DNA of 22,254 nucleotides, taken from the NCBI GenBank assembly GCA_033765345.1, contig JANRIC010000016.1, positions 1 to 22,254 on the forward strand, written 5' to 3'. Origin of the DNA: JANRIC01 sp033765345. GTDB taxonomy: Bacteria; Bacteroidota; Bacteroidia; Cytophagales; Microscillaceae. Below are positions 8,601 through 15,595 of the stretch, in pieces; position 1 is the first letter of the stretch; each line of letters starts with the position of its first letter. The notes under the pieces were generated by a model that was given only the letters and a program-made list of their open reading frames with translations, did no database searches and was not told the origin of the DNA. The position numbers and the translations under genes were made by a program.

Positions 8601-9383
8601 TGGGAGCGGGATAAAATATTTTTTAGGAGCAAAAGGAAAAAGATGCTCTAAGGCAGGGAAATGCCCACCGTGCGTACCATTGCTTTGCAAAGGGTGGTGC
8701 GCTGCGACAATGATTTTTTTATCCAGATGTCTTTTGACGGCATCATCTACCAAAGCCAAAAAATCAGCATCTGTTTTGGCATCACAATCCTGCTCAACTC
8801 CTGGTTTTGATCCCTGGTGCAGCCACCATTGGGTATCTAGGATAATCAATACAAGATCATCATTCAGCTCGATCTCAATGGGTCCGGGGCAGCCTTGATC
8901 TGGGAGAAATACATTGCCTTTCTGCAAATAATTCTCTACGAAATATTCCTGATTTTTTAATTGTTGCCAGCCATAATGCCGACCTTGTGCCCAATCGTGG
9001 TTCCCAGGAATAAAAATCACATTACCTGTATAATTATCTAGGATTTTTAATTGCTCTATGAGGTATTTTTCTGCTTCCAGGCGTTTTTTAATGTCTGATG
9101 AATCGGGCAAGCCTTTGGGGTAGATATTATCTCCCAGAAAAGCTATGGTACTTTTGGAACCAGCTTCAAGAAGCTGTTTTTGCAGTAATTTAAAAGTAGG
9201 TTCGGTTTTTTCTAAGGAGGGTTTACCTGCATCTCCGATCAGAAAAACGGTATGTTTGATTTCAGAAAGTGTATCCTCTTTATAATTCATCCAATTGGAT
9301 GAATCGTTTTTGTAATAAGGTTTATAGCTGGTACAGGCAGATACATATAGACTCAAAAAAAAAGCTGACCAATATCTTTTCAT
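5637..9383 (-). CDS. Lipoprotein fusing a metallophosphoesterase, a kinase-like segment and a BamA-type outer-membrane barrel, 1248 aa
   Basis: Residues 1-17 form a lipoprotein signal with lipobox VSAC (C17). Residues 45-365 are a calcineurin-like phosphoesterase with intact metal ligands: LIGDAG (D51), FLGDNIYP (D85), IPGNHDW (N128, H129), AAHHP (H229) and AGHEHN (H308, H310). Residues 420-780 are a less familiar segment with LRLQASDGKQYVLRSVDK, GDWDRHDDQW (610-619) and PIPRDRDQAF (637-646). These resemble the ATP-lysine strand, catalytic loop and metal-binding Asp of Fam20C/HipA-like kinases. From about 880 to the terminal Phe, alternating strands (NPLIPTRGMTFRLESQYFKG, FRNYRFSGRSSFYQNLDLRLRL, FYIRIGFLF) match a BamA/TamA surface-antigen barrel. 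The product is probably exposed on or under the outer membrane. The phosphoesterase and barrel calls are strong; the kinase idea is inference and the substrate is unknown. It is monocistronic. Confidence 0.85.
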   Translation of the reverse strand: MKRYWSAFFLSLYVSACTSYKPYYKNDSSNWMNYKEDTLSEIKHTVFLIGDAGKPSLEKTEPTFKLLQKQLLEAGSKSTIAFLGDNIYPKGLPDSSDIKKRLEAEKYLIEQLKILDNYTGNVIFIPGNHDWAQGRHYGWQQLKNQEYFVENYLQKGNVFLPDQGCPGPIEIELNDDLVLIILDTQWWLHQGSKPGVEQDCDAKTDADFLALVDDAVKRHLDKKIIVAAHHPLQSNGTHGGHFPALEHLFPFAPKKYFIPLPVLGSMYVGYRKYFGSIQDIPNIRYRQLRNVLFKIFKSHPNLIYAAGHEHNLQYHAIDNWHQIISGAGSKDSWIAPKPKAEFAYAHKGFARLDFYENGETRLKFYAPDQDGETEEPIFQKKLIEKSNSLQIQKPTLPIPDYKDSTLQTAINTDYIKAKSLKRWSFGDNYRQEWAEVVKFPYFDLGSAQGGLEVLKRGGGQATNSLRLQASDGKQYVLRSVDKQADKALGEEFRGTVVAEIVQDQTSAAHPYAPLVIPKLAEVAGIHHSNPRYFYLPQDPRLGRYQYNFGGKVYLFEERADDEQWKNYEDFGSPQDIKSTAKVIEKLTEDNDQDIDQQSVVLHRLFDIWLGDWDRHDDQWRWAEYKNKEENYTYYRPIPRDRDQAFFLSDGFLVRFGSHKWGIPKFQGFHHKIRDVEGLNFNARYFDRYFINEASLEDWLAAAQTLQQKLNDQVIEEAMQAIPSEASHHNAEIISKLKQRRNDLETYARQYYLFLSENVNVLGSDKHERFEVKRLDDERVSVQVFKVKKEGREKKREIYSRIFKKSETNEIRLYGLHGEDEFIIQGKVNKSIKIRIIAGSGEDKIIDSSQVYRGGKKTFVYDKPDEVNLIASSETKNLISDKPDVNKYNRQEFRYNFLGPQIFLGLNPDDGPFIGGGIKIINHGFRKEPYKMRHTIKGNVALATGSYNFIYKGEFKELLGGLDLVIDADVRAPNYVQNFFGLGNESKSLLRSDIEDIRYYRVRFEQWLLNPQIRKQWNNETHSLSLGVFGQQVSIERNEDRFISNFEANGLDSLNLFDTRRYFAGGSFQYFFDKRNNPLIPTRGMTFRLESQYFKGLNDVVDRVNYLQLKSDLAFYLNLSSSATLAMRVGGTHNFGDFEFFQANGLGAKDNLRGFRNYRFSGRSSFYQNLDLRLRLFRLRTFLFNGQLGLIGIHDFGRVWTDGEKSRRFHRGYGGGFWFTPAEATVIETTLTTAPREGSLFYIRIGFLF

Positions 9384-9482
9384 ACAGATTAAGGCGATTT
9401 ATTTAAAAAAGGCCTTCGATTATAATTTAATGCACAAAAATAGAATAAATCGTTTAATAGATGAAAAGAGGGCTGTAAAGAA

Positions 9483-9857
9483 TTATACCAAGGTATAAAT
9501 TTTTTGTATTTTATCTTTGTCTAAGGGTTTGATAAAATAATCTTTTACTGAGGAATAATCTTGTGATTTTTTATGATCAATTTTGGCAATGGAGGAAGTC
9601 AGCATAGCCAGATTAATATTCAAGGAAAGCTTTTCAAATTCATCCAAAAATTCCCAGCCGTTCATCTCCGGCATGTTAATATCCAATAAGATGAGATTGG
9701 GTTTAGAAGCTTCCTGTGTTAAATATTTTAAAGCTTCTGTAGGCGACTCAAATACGATCAATCCAATATGGGGATTAAATCGAGTTAATTCTTTTCTAAT
9801 GATCAGATTATTGATAGGATCATCATCGATCAGCATAATTTGTGGATGCGTAGACAT
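9483..9857 (-). CDS. Single-domain response regulator (CheY-like receiver), 124 aa
   Basis: This is a lone receiver domain with the full set of conserved residues: acidic cluster IDDD (11-13), phospho-acceptor D59 in LILLDINMPEMNGWEFL, Thr87 in AMLTSS, and Lys110 in YFIKPL. There is no output domain, so it must act by protein contact or as a phosphorelay shuttle. Bacteroidota carry many such short receivers that serve hybrid histidine kinases encoded elsewhere. No kinase gene is adjacent. The start ATG at 9857 gives MSTHPQIMLIDDD, the normal spacing to the acidic pair. Upstream on its strand a TAAATTTG (9889-9896) fits the -7 consensus TAnnTTTG but lacks a well-spaced -33 TTTG. Confidence 0.95.
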   Translation of the reverse strand: MSTHPQIMLIDDDPINNLIIRKELTRFNPHIGLIVFESPTEALKYLTQEASKPNLILLDINMPEMNGWEFLDEFEKLSLNINLAMLTSSIAKIDHKKSQDYSSVKDYFIKPLDKDKIQKIYTLV

Positions 9858-10168
9858 AAATATTCAGATTTCTGTAAAGCTTTATAAGCAAATTTAAGTC
9901 TTTTTATCATTTTTTGTGTACCCCAATCCTTAAAATTGATGGTGGATGTAGTAAAAATCGGGTCAGGAACACATAGCCAGCGGTTTATAACGTGTTAATC
10001 TTTCTCTGTAATATAAAAACTTGATTAGTTTTTTTTAATCTTAATCTAATTTAGGTAATATCCACAAAGTTTTTAAATATTTTATTAAATAGTTTCAATA
10101 TTTTTTTGGTTCTTTTATTCTTGATGTGTATTGTCCTAGTTTTTATAAAGGAGAGAAGCCCCAGAAGA
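9858..10168. other. Intergenic A/T-rich stretch with no gene
   Basis: It lies between the response regulator start and the ATPase stop, both on the minus strand. Apart from the possible -7 element at 9889-9896 it holds T-rich runs around 10029-10110 and no convincing ORF, RNA or strong hairpin. Confidence 0.6.
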
Positions 10169-11836
10169 TTATTGCTTTCCTGCCAAAAGCCGCTCGATTT
10201 GTTTTTTAAACCAGGTTGTTTTGGATAATTCACTTTTGGAAAGGTTCTGCCTTTGAGGAAGCTGAGTACAATAGGTCTTCATGGGCAGGGATTTGTAGAA
10301 GGTTTCAAAATCGTTGCTATTTAGGTATTTGCTAATTTCTACGGATTGATTGGTGTTTTCACTTTTATTCTTAAAGCGATTTTGTAAAGCTTTTCCATTG
10401 TATTGAGATTCTCCAAAATAAGCATATTCCGTTCTTTTTAGGCTTAGGTTTGGGATAATGTTATCCTTTTCCAGGTTTTTGGCTTCGGTCAGTAGCCTGA
10501 TGTATTCATTTTTATCAAAAGGCTTATTTGTATTCAGATAATATTCTTCCAGATTATCCGGGTGGTAGAGATAGTTCTCTATGCTGTAATAGTTTAGAAT
10601 ATATAAATTGGGATAATATTTTTTGATTTGGATCATATCATCATCACTCAAAAAATCTCTATCTACCATGCCTTTGTGCTGGCCTGTGCGGACTTTATGA
10701 TAGACACTATTGCGGTTATTTTCTGGTACAAAAACTTTGGGGAGCCCGATTTGTGCATAATACTTACTGTCTTTATTTTCTACAAAACAAATATCCTTAT
10801 CTTTAAACAAAGAAGGCAAAAATTCTTTCCCTACGGCAATTTCGTATACTTCTGGATTATCTTTTGCCTCCGGGACAAGTACTGTGGGCAAATCAAAGTC
10901 CAGGTCGTCAAAATCGATGATGCTAGCCCATTCGGATTGTTTGGCGTATTCAATAAAACCCAGGGAATGGCTGGCTGTCCAAAGCTGACAATTATCGGGT
11001 ATCCAGTTTTCGGTCAGTTCTTTGAGTAAATGGAATTGGATTTTAGTATTTAGATGTAAATCTATTTCATCTAAGTAAAAAATGGTATCCTTATAGAGGG
11101 AGGTTCTGCTCAAAAAGTTGATAAACAGATTAAAAACTTCTTTTTCACCAGCACTTAAATAATTGTAATGAAATTCAGAAGTGCCTTTTCGGAAGGTAAT
11201 TTGGGCGGTTTTTCCTTCCAAAGGCGGGATAATTTCAAGGAGTTCCAATTTAGTGCCGTTTCCGTGTCCAAAAACATTTTGTAAGGCAGAATTAATCGGA
11301 TTGATATACTTCTGCCGGATTTGCTCATTGGATTGGTTGGAGCGAAAGAAATCTTTGAGGATAATTTCCGTGATTTTTTCTACATCATTTTCAAAGCGAT
11401 TGTCTCTGTCAATAAAAAACTTTGGTCTGTCGGAGTCTTTTTCAAAGTCAAATTTTTCACCCTGCCCTAGGGTCGTTCTGCTAAGCCTTGAAATTTGGCG
11501 AAAGCTGGTTCTCCCATAAAAGGAAGAATCACTAAGTTGTGGAATAGTATGGTTATAATTGTTATGAGAAACCGTATAGTCTACCTGATTGTCAAAAATA
11601 ATTCGTACTTTAACCTCTTCTTCTTGATTTTTTTTGAAATAACTCCAAAATGCTTCATTCGTTGGAATATCTTGTTTGATGGCGCCATCAAAAAAACCAA
11701 AAGCATCAAATACCGAGGACCTTCCCGAACCATTTGACCCAATCAGCAAAACCAGTTTAGAGGTATTGGGAATGTGCTCGAGCCTCAAATCTCGGAATCT
11801 TTTAAAATTAATCAAATGTATCTTTTGTATTTTCAT
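10169..11836 (-). CDS. OLD/RecF-like ATPase with DUF4435/TOPRIM-like C-terminus, 555 aa
   Basis: The N-terminal half is an ABC-type (AAA_15/21) ATPase: MKIQKIHLINFKRFRDL, Walker A GSNGSGRSS (33-41), signature LSAGEK (227-232), Walker B IFYLDEID (252-259) and switch His in TASH (287-290). The C-terminal half carries FVENKDSKYY (E353), GMVDRDF (D392, D394) and YYSIENYL (416-423). This E...DxD...SIENYL order is that of DUF4435, related to the TOPRIM nuclease part of OLD proteins. Such ATPase-nuclease chains often serve in phage defence (OLD, PARIS and Septu-like systems), but no partner gene is adjacent, so that role is only a hypothesis. Oddly, the Walker A lysine is arginine (codon AGG, one base from AAG), which may weaken ATP hydrolysis. 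The start at 11836 leaves a canonical beta-strand before Walker A. Confidence 0.8.
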   Translation of the reverse strand: MKIQKIHLINFKRFRDLRLEHIPNTSKLVLLIGSNGSGRSSVFDAFGFFDGAIKQDIPTNEAFWSYFKKNQEEEVKVRIIFDNQVDYTVSHNNYNHTIPQLSDSSFYGRTSFRQISRLSRTTLGQGEKFDFEKDSDRPKFFIDRDNRFENDVEKITEIILKDFFRSNQSNEQIRQKYINPINSALQNVFGHGNGTKLELLEIIPPLEGKTAQITFRKGTSEFHYNYLSAGEKEVFNLFINFLSRTSLYKDTIFYLDEIDLHLNTKIQFHLLKELTENWIPDNCQLWTASHSLGFIEYAKQSEWASIIDFDDLDFDLPTVLVPEAKDNPEVYEIAVGKEFLPSLFKDKDICFVENKDSKYYAQIGLPKVFVPENNRNSVYHKVRTGQHKGMVDRDFLSDDDMIQIKKYYPNLYILNYYSIENYLYHPDNLEEYYLNTNKPFDKNEYIRLLTEAKNLEKDNIIPNLSLKRTEYAYFGESQYNGKALQNRFKNKSENTNQSVEISKYLNSNDFETFYKSLPMKTYCTQLPQRQNLSKSELSKTTWFKKQIERLLAGKQ

Positions 11837-11893
11837 GGCTCGATATAAGTCTCTAAAAATACAAATATTTCGAGAAAAAAAGAATTTCCCGAT

Positions 11894-12388
11894 TCAAGCA
11901 TTTGCACGCTTTTTACTCCTCACCACCAAAGCTACCACAGCACTGGTAATAGTACCCATCACCAGGGCACCGATTAGGCTCTGAATGATGTAATTATTCA
12001 ATGAAAAATAGCTTTCCGCCTGGGCACGCGTCATAAGGTTTTTTTTGACGACATACTCGATCACGTTAGGAAAATATTCGGGAGTAATCACCACAGTGCT
12101 CATGACCTGGCTCAGTGGACTGAGCAAAGCTACAATCAGGGTAATGATCATCCCGGTGCTAAATCCTTGTTGGAAGTTCATCTTCCCTGCGAAAAAATGC
12201 TTGCGCTTATCAAGCAAGGCAAATACATAAATCGCAATGGCAGGAATGGCGATTAGGTTGGTGTAGATGGGATGTTTGTCAATATATTGGCTGTGTAGCC
12301 CTACCAACTTCTCCATCCAGATCCATAGTAAACCCATCAAAGAAAAAATAATAGCCCATTTTACCTCAATTTGGATGTTCTTCATCAT
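11894..12388 (-). CDS. DUF4199 family inner-membrane protein, 164 aa
   Basis: It has four predicted membrane helices: VKWAIIFSLMGLLWIWM, PIYTNLIAIPAIAIYVFALL, FSTGMIITLIVALLSPLSQV and IIQSLIGALVMGTITSAVVAL. Between helices 2 and 3 is the DUF4199-type block DKRKHFFAGKMNFQQGFSTG, and the loop before helix 4 is long (EYFPNVIEYVVKKNLMTRAQAESYF). The family is nearly confined to Bacteroidota and its function is unknown. It often sits beside a glycosyltransferase in other genomes, but not here. Two Met codons open the frame (12388 and 12385) and the choice is immaterial. It is divergent from the DUF4349 gene and separated from the ATPase start by 57 bp on the same strand, so the two could be cotranscribed. 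Confidence 0.85.
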   Translation of the reverse strand: MMKNIQIEVKWAIIFSLMGLLWIWMEKLVGLHSQYIDKHPIYTNLIAIPAIAIYVFALLDKRKHFFAGKMNFQQGFSTGMIITLIVALLSPLSQVMSTVVITPEYFPNVIEYVVKKNLMTRAQAESYFSLNNYIIQSLIGALVMGTITSAVVALVVRSKKRANA

Positions 12389-12538
12389 GATTTGTTTCTA
12401 TTTTTGATTTTTCCGAAATTAAACGGAATAATTTCAAACTTCCAAATGTTTAATAATTTAAATTTTGTTAAATTAAATTGTCATGCTTTTTAAAGAAATT
12501 ATTTTGAGATCATCCAAAGATGTCATGTAATAAATCAA

Positions 12539-12550
12539 ACTTGTACAAGT
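12539..12550. promoter_or_regulatory. Perfect 12-bp palindrome ACTTGTACAAGT, candidate operator
   Basis: It lies in the 197-bp gap between the divergent DUF4199 and DUF4349 genes, 35 bp before the latter's ATG. A perfect 12-mer palindrome in a promoter gap could bind a dimeric regulator. No regulator gene is nearby and only one copy was noticed. Confidence 0.3.
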
Positions 12551-12585
12551 AAGCTTTTATCATCCATTTATTTTATTCTAAACTT

Positions 12586-13245
12586 ATGATTTATCTCAGT
12601 AGAATTTTCGTGTTTATAGGTGTTTTATTTTTTTTGACAAACTGCACAGGCTCCAAAATGGGTTATTTATCAAGCGAGCCTGTTCAATCGGAGGTGCTCG
12701 AAAGCAAAGATGTCAAACTCAAGGAGCGGATTATGATTTATGAGGCTTTTTTGGAACTGGTCGTGCTTGAACCGGATTCGCTCAGAGAACCTTTCCAAAA
12801 AATTGCCCAAAAATATGAAGGTTATTTGGTCAGATTCAGCCCCGAAAGTGCTGGCATTCGTGTAAAATCCGAAAACCTCAACCAAGCATTGGCCGAACTG
12901 GAGCTACTCGGCAAAGTCAGAAATAAACGAATCACTGGTGAAGATGTGACTGACTATTACCTCGATGCCCAAATCCGGCTTGAAAATGCCGAAAAAACCC
13001 GCAAACGCTTCTTAGAGCTTCTGGATAAAGCCCAAAATGTAGAAGAAATCCTGCAAATCGAGAAGGAATTGGGGCGTATCAACGAACAAATAGACTTGCT
13101 CAAAGGTAAAATAAATGCCCTAGACCAACGAGCTGCTCTTTCACTCATCGAGATTAATATCCACCAAAAAGTAAAACTCGGACCATTGGGTTATATCACC
13201 TACGGACTTTACAAAGGTGTTGCCTGGCTTTTTGTACGAAATTAG
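12586..13245 (+). CDS. DUF4349 domain lipoprotein with coiled coil and C-terminal hydrophobic segment, 219 aa
   Basis: The N-terminus MIYLSRIFVFIGVLFFLTNC is a lipoprotein signal with lipobox LTNC (C20). Residues 45-110 form the ferredoxin-like first part of DUF4349 (IMIYEAFLELVVLEPDSL, KYEGYLVRF, AGIRVKSENLNQALAEL). Residues 120-175 are a charged helical hairpin (DAQIRLENAEKTRKRFLELL, VEEILQIEKELGRINEQIDL), then a returning beta strand AALSLIEINIHQK. The domain usually carries a C-terminal membrane helix; here only the short segment LGYITYGLYKGVAWLFV remains. The function is unknown, and it is probably envelope-anchored by its lipid. The stop codon lies within the left arm of the terminator hairpin that follows. 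Confidence 0.85.
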   Translation: MIYLSRIFVFIGVLFFLTNCTGSKMGYLSSEPVQSEVLESKDVKLKERIMIYEAFLELVVLEPDSLREPFQKIAQKYEGYLVRFSPESAGIRVKSENLNQALAELELLGKVRNKRITGEDVTDYYLDAQIRLENAEKTRKRFLELLDKAQNVEEILQIEKELGRINEQIDLLKGKINALDQRAALSLIEINIHQKVKLGPLGYITYGLYKGVAWLFVRN

Positions 13246-13319
13246 GAGTCGGGTGTCGGGTGTAAATGGGGTTTTGTAGGATGTAAATTCGCCATGCCAA
13301 CCCCCGACCCCCGACTCCT
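13244..13319. terminator. Bidirectional hairpin between convergent genes, built of heptamer-type sequence
   Basis: AGGAGTCGGGTGTCGGG (13244-13260) pairs with CCCGACCCCCGACTCCT (13303-13319), 16 of 17 positions, across a 42-nt loop. It lies between the convergent DUF4349 and Nudix genes and starts in the DUF4349 stop codon. The arms use the same GGAGTCGGGTG words as the array after trpD. No U tract follows on either strand. Confidence 0.55.
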
Positions 13320-13322
13320 CAC

Positions 13323-13940
13323 TTAGTCGAGTAGTTTTTCGGCTTGATCAAAAATATCCAAATAATAACTATCAGGTCTGGGGATCAGCTCAGATTTGCG
13401 TAGTTTGATATTTTGGTGCATCAATTCCTTGTTTTCATTCCAAAACACACACGCTACCTCGACCTCAGACTTGGTCTCCAGAATGAGTTCTCGCCCGAGG
13501 CGGATGTCCAGCTTCATCAATCCTGATACTTCTTCGGTTTGTGTATGAAAAGATTCTAGGGTTTGGGTATTGATTAAAAAATAGGTGTAGCAAAATTCAC
13601 GGTTGATGTCTTCTCCAATGTGCATTTCATCACGTAAGATGCCTGCAAAAATCAAATCTTCAAAGCGATCAAATACACCTAGTTCTTCGCTTAGTTCGCG
13701 GGCAGCATCTTTGGCAGATTCGCCGGCTGCAAAATGCCCTGCGGCTGTAATGTCATATAAATTTGGAAAATGTGTTTTAAAAGGGCTTCTTTTTTGAAAA
13801 AGAATAATTTTTTTTGTACCTTCCCTACGTATAAGCCAACAATGAAAAGTTTTGTGCCAATACCCCTTGCTGTGTACTTCCTCACGGGAAGTTACCCCCA
13901 AAGGCTCTAAATTTTCGTCAAAGTAATCTAATAATTCCAT
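13323..13940 (-). CDS. Nudix hydrolase, YfcD/isopentenyl-diphosphate isomerase-like subgroup, 205 aa
   Basis: The Nudix box is AAGHFAAGESAKDAARELSE followed by ELGV (residues 66-89), preceded by GYWHKTFHCWLI and FQKRSPFKTHFPNLYD. The HxTFHCWL and W/H pattern is typical of the YfcD/IDI-like subgroup. Compared with the MutT box G-x5-E-x7-REUxEExGU, the loop has one residue fewer between Glu74 and Arg81. I believe this is usual in this subgroup. REL-SEEL keeps the metal-binding glutamates, so it should hydrolyse a nucleoside-diphosphate-linked or related pyrophosphate; the substrate cannot be told. It is convergent with the DUF4349 gene and divergent from the LolA-like gene, 63 bp away. Confidence 0.9.
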   Translation of the reverse strand: MELLDYFDENLEPLGVTSREEVHSKGYWHKTFHCWLIRREGTKKIILFQKRSPFKTHFPNLYDITAAGHFAAGESAKDAARELSEELGVFDRFEDLIFAGILRDEMHIGEDINREFCYTYFLINTQTLESFHTQTEEVSGLMKLDIRLGRELILETKSEVEVACVFWNENKELMHQNIKLRKSELIPRPDSYYLDIFDQAEKLLD

Positions 13941-14003
13941 TTCGTGTAAATTTAGTTTGTTTTTTCCGTTATTATGTATGCATCATTTCCAAAAATAAGT
14001 TTT

Positions 14004-15467
14004 ATGAAAATCAGATCAATTATAACCAAGCATTGTATACTTTATACATTTCTTATAATCAGCTTTTTAGAAAGTGTTTTTGCCCAAACAGATGCCGAAC
14101 TTCAGGAAGAAAAGGAAGACAAAGCCGCCGAGGTCATTAAAAAGTATGTCAGTGCACTAGGAGGTAAGAACCAACTCAATGAAATTCACTCTCTTACCAT
14201 CAAGGGGCAAGGCAAAGGTGGTAGTTATGATATGATGCTCCCCATGACAGTCTATGTCAAAAACCCAGATAAAAATAAGGTTGAGATATCGATTATGAAC
14301 CAAAAAATCGTGATGGCTACTGATGGGCGGATTTCCTGGGGGCTAAATCCTTTTACAGGCAATGGACAACCGCAGCAGGTGCCTAATTTCTATGAGGAAA
14401 TGGTCAACCACGTTTTTTTTACGATGGGAAAAAATCTCATTGATTATCAAGAAAAAGGCTTTCGTGCCGAATACGTGGGTAAAACTAATTTCCAGGGTAA
14501 AAAAGCCCATAGAATCAAACTTATCTCGGATTTGGCCGAAGATGATTATTACATCGATGCCGAAAATTATTATCTGCTGATGGCCAAAGTAGATTATAGC
14601 AAAAATTATTTTGACAATTATAAAAGGGTAGGCAATATCTTTTTTCCGCACTCGATCGAGAGCGGAAAACAAAACTTCAAAATGGAAGTAGATCAGGTCA
14701 TTCTCAATGACTCGATTGCCGATAACGAGTTCTCAATGCCTTTTACGCAGTTTAATATCGAGGAACACGTGCTGTTGAATCAAAATATAGAAGAAGAAAC
14801 TTTTGAATTTAGCGATGAAAATCTGAACCCTCAGGAATTACTTCGCTTGTATGCCCTGGCCGTAGGCGATGAAACTGATTTGCTCAATACCAAATCTGTA
14901 CACATTAGCGGGCAAATGACCCTGGGCAGGGTAGACATTCCCTTCCAAATGTATAGCAAACAGCCCCGTAAATTCAGGATGGAAATGAATATGATGGATC
15001 ACGTTGCTGTCACGGCGACCAATGGGCGCAAATCCTGGGAGATAAGCCCTTTTGCAGGAGAAAGCCAGGCTGTGGAGGTAGAAGAATCTGAGTTGAGGCA
15101 CGATCGTGAAATGTTTTCTTTCGGACGGGAATTGCTGAATTATGCCAAGATGAATACTCCTATGAGCTATCTGGGCAAAACAAAAGTAAAAGGGCAAGAC
15201 ACACACGTGCTTAAACTAAGCCTTTTTGAAGAAGAAGAAATTTTGTATTTTATTGATACCAAGAATTATCATCTTTTGCTCAAACACAATAAAATGACTG
15301 GCGACCAGGAATTTTATGAAGAGTACAAAAAAATCGACAATATCTTGATTCCTCACATATTAGAGCGGTATGATCGCCTAGAAAACTCAAATATTAAAAT
15401 CAAACTGGATGTTTTTAATTTTGAAGACAAACTAAGCAACAAACTTTTTAATTTTCCTGGAAAATAA
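14004..15467 (+). CDS. Periplasmic protein with two tandem LolA/LolB-like domains, 487 aa
   Basis: I chose the ATG at 14004 over the upstream ATG at 13974 because it gives a clean signal peptide, MKIRSIITKHCILYTFLIIS then FLESVFAQ, cut after about residue 28. The mature protein is two related halves of about 210 residues. ATDGRISWGLNPFTG matches ATNGRKSWEISPFAG; YVGKTNFQGKKAHRIKL matches YLGKTKVKGQDTHVLKL; and DAENYYLLMAKVD...YKRVGNIFFPHSI matches DTKNYHLLLKHNK...YKKIDNILIPHIL. Each half has the 'alGG...l..i.sl...g' start and the 'f.id.kny.l' strands seen in outer-membrane lipoprotein-sorting (LolA-like) folds. It probably binds a lipid or hydrophobic ligand in the periplasm; the ligand is unknown. 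It appears monocistronic and ends in a strong hairpin. Confidence 0.75.
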   Translation: MKIRSIITKHCILYTFLIISFLESVFAQTDAELQEEKEDKAAEVIKKYVSALGGKNQLNEIHSLTIKGQGKGGSYDMMLPMTVYVKNPDKNKVEISIMNQKIVMATDGRISWGLNPFTGNGQPQQVPNFYEEMVNHVFFTMGKNLIDYQEKGFRAEYVGKTNFQGKKAHRIKLISDLAEDDYYIDAENYYLLMAKVDYSKNYFDNYKRVGNIFFPHSIESGKQNFKMEVDQVILNDSIADNEFSMPFTQFNIEEHVLLNQNIEEETFEFSDENLNPQELLRLYALAVGDETDLLNTKSVHISGQMTLGRVDIPFQMYSKQPRKFRMEMNMMDHVAVTATNGRKSWEISPFAGESQAVEVEESELRHDREMFSFGRELLNYAKMNTPMSYLGKTKVKGQDTHVLKLSLFEEEEILYFIDTKNYHLLLKHNKMTGDQEFYEEYKKIDNILIPHILERYDRLENSNIKIKLDVFNFEDKLSNKLFNFPGK

Positions 15468-15498
15468 TGCTCGCACACGAAAAACTTGCAATGAATTG

Positions 15499-15548
15499 TT
15501 TGCCACGAATGCACGAATAAGCGTATTTATTCGTGCATTTGTGGCAAA
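15499..15548. terminator. 22-bp stem hairpin between convergent genes
   Basis: The left arm at 15499-15520 (TTTGCCACGAATGCACGAAT...) and the right arm at 15527-15548 pair at 21 of 22 positions across a 6-nt loop GCGTAT. The stem ends in A/T pairs, so a T-rich tail is available in both directions. It serves the LolA-like gene and crtZ. The sequence resembles dispersed 'GCCACGAATGCACGAAT' palindromes and may be a mobile-type repeat. Confidence 0.7.
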
Positions 15549-15595
15549 TTTGATCCTCAAGAGAAGACAAGTGAATGCACTTATTTTTTTGGCAA

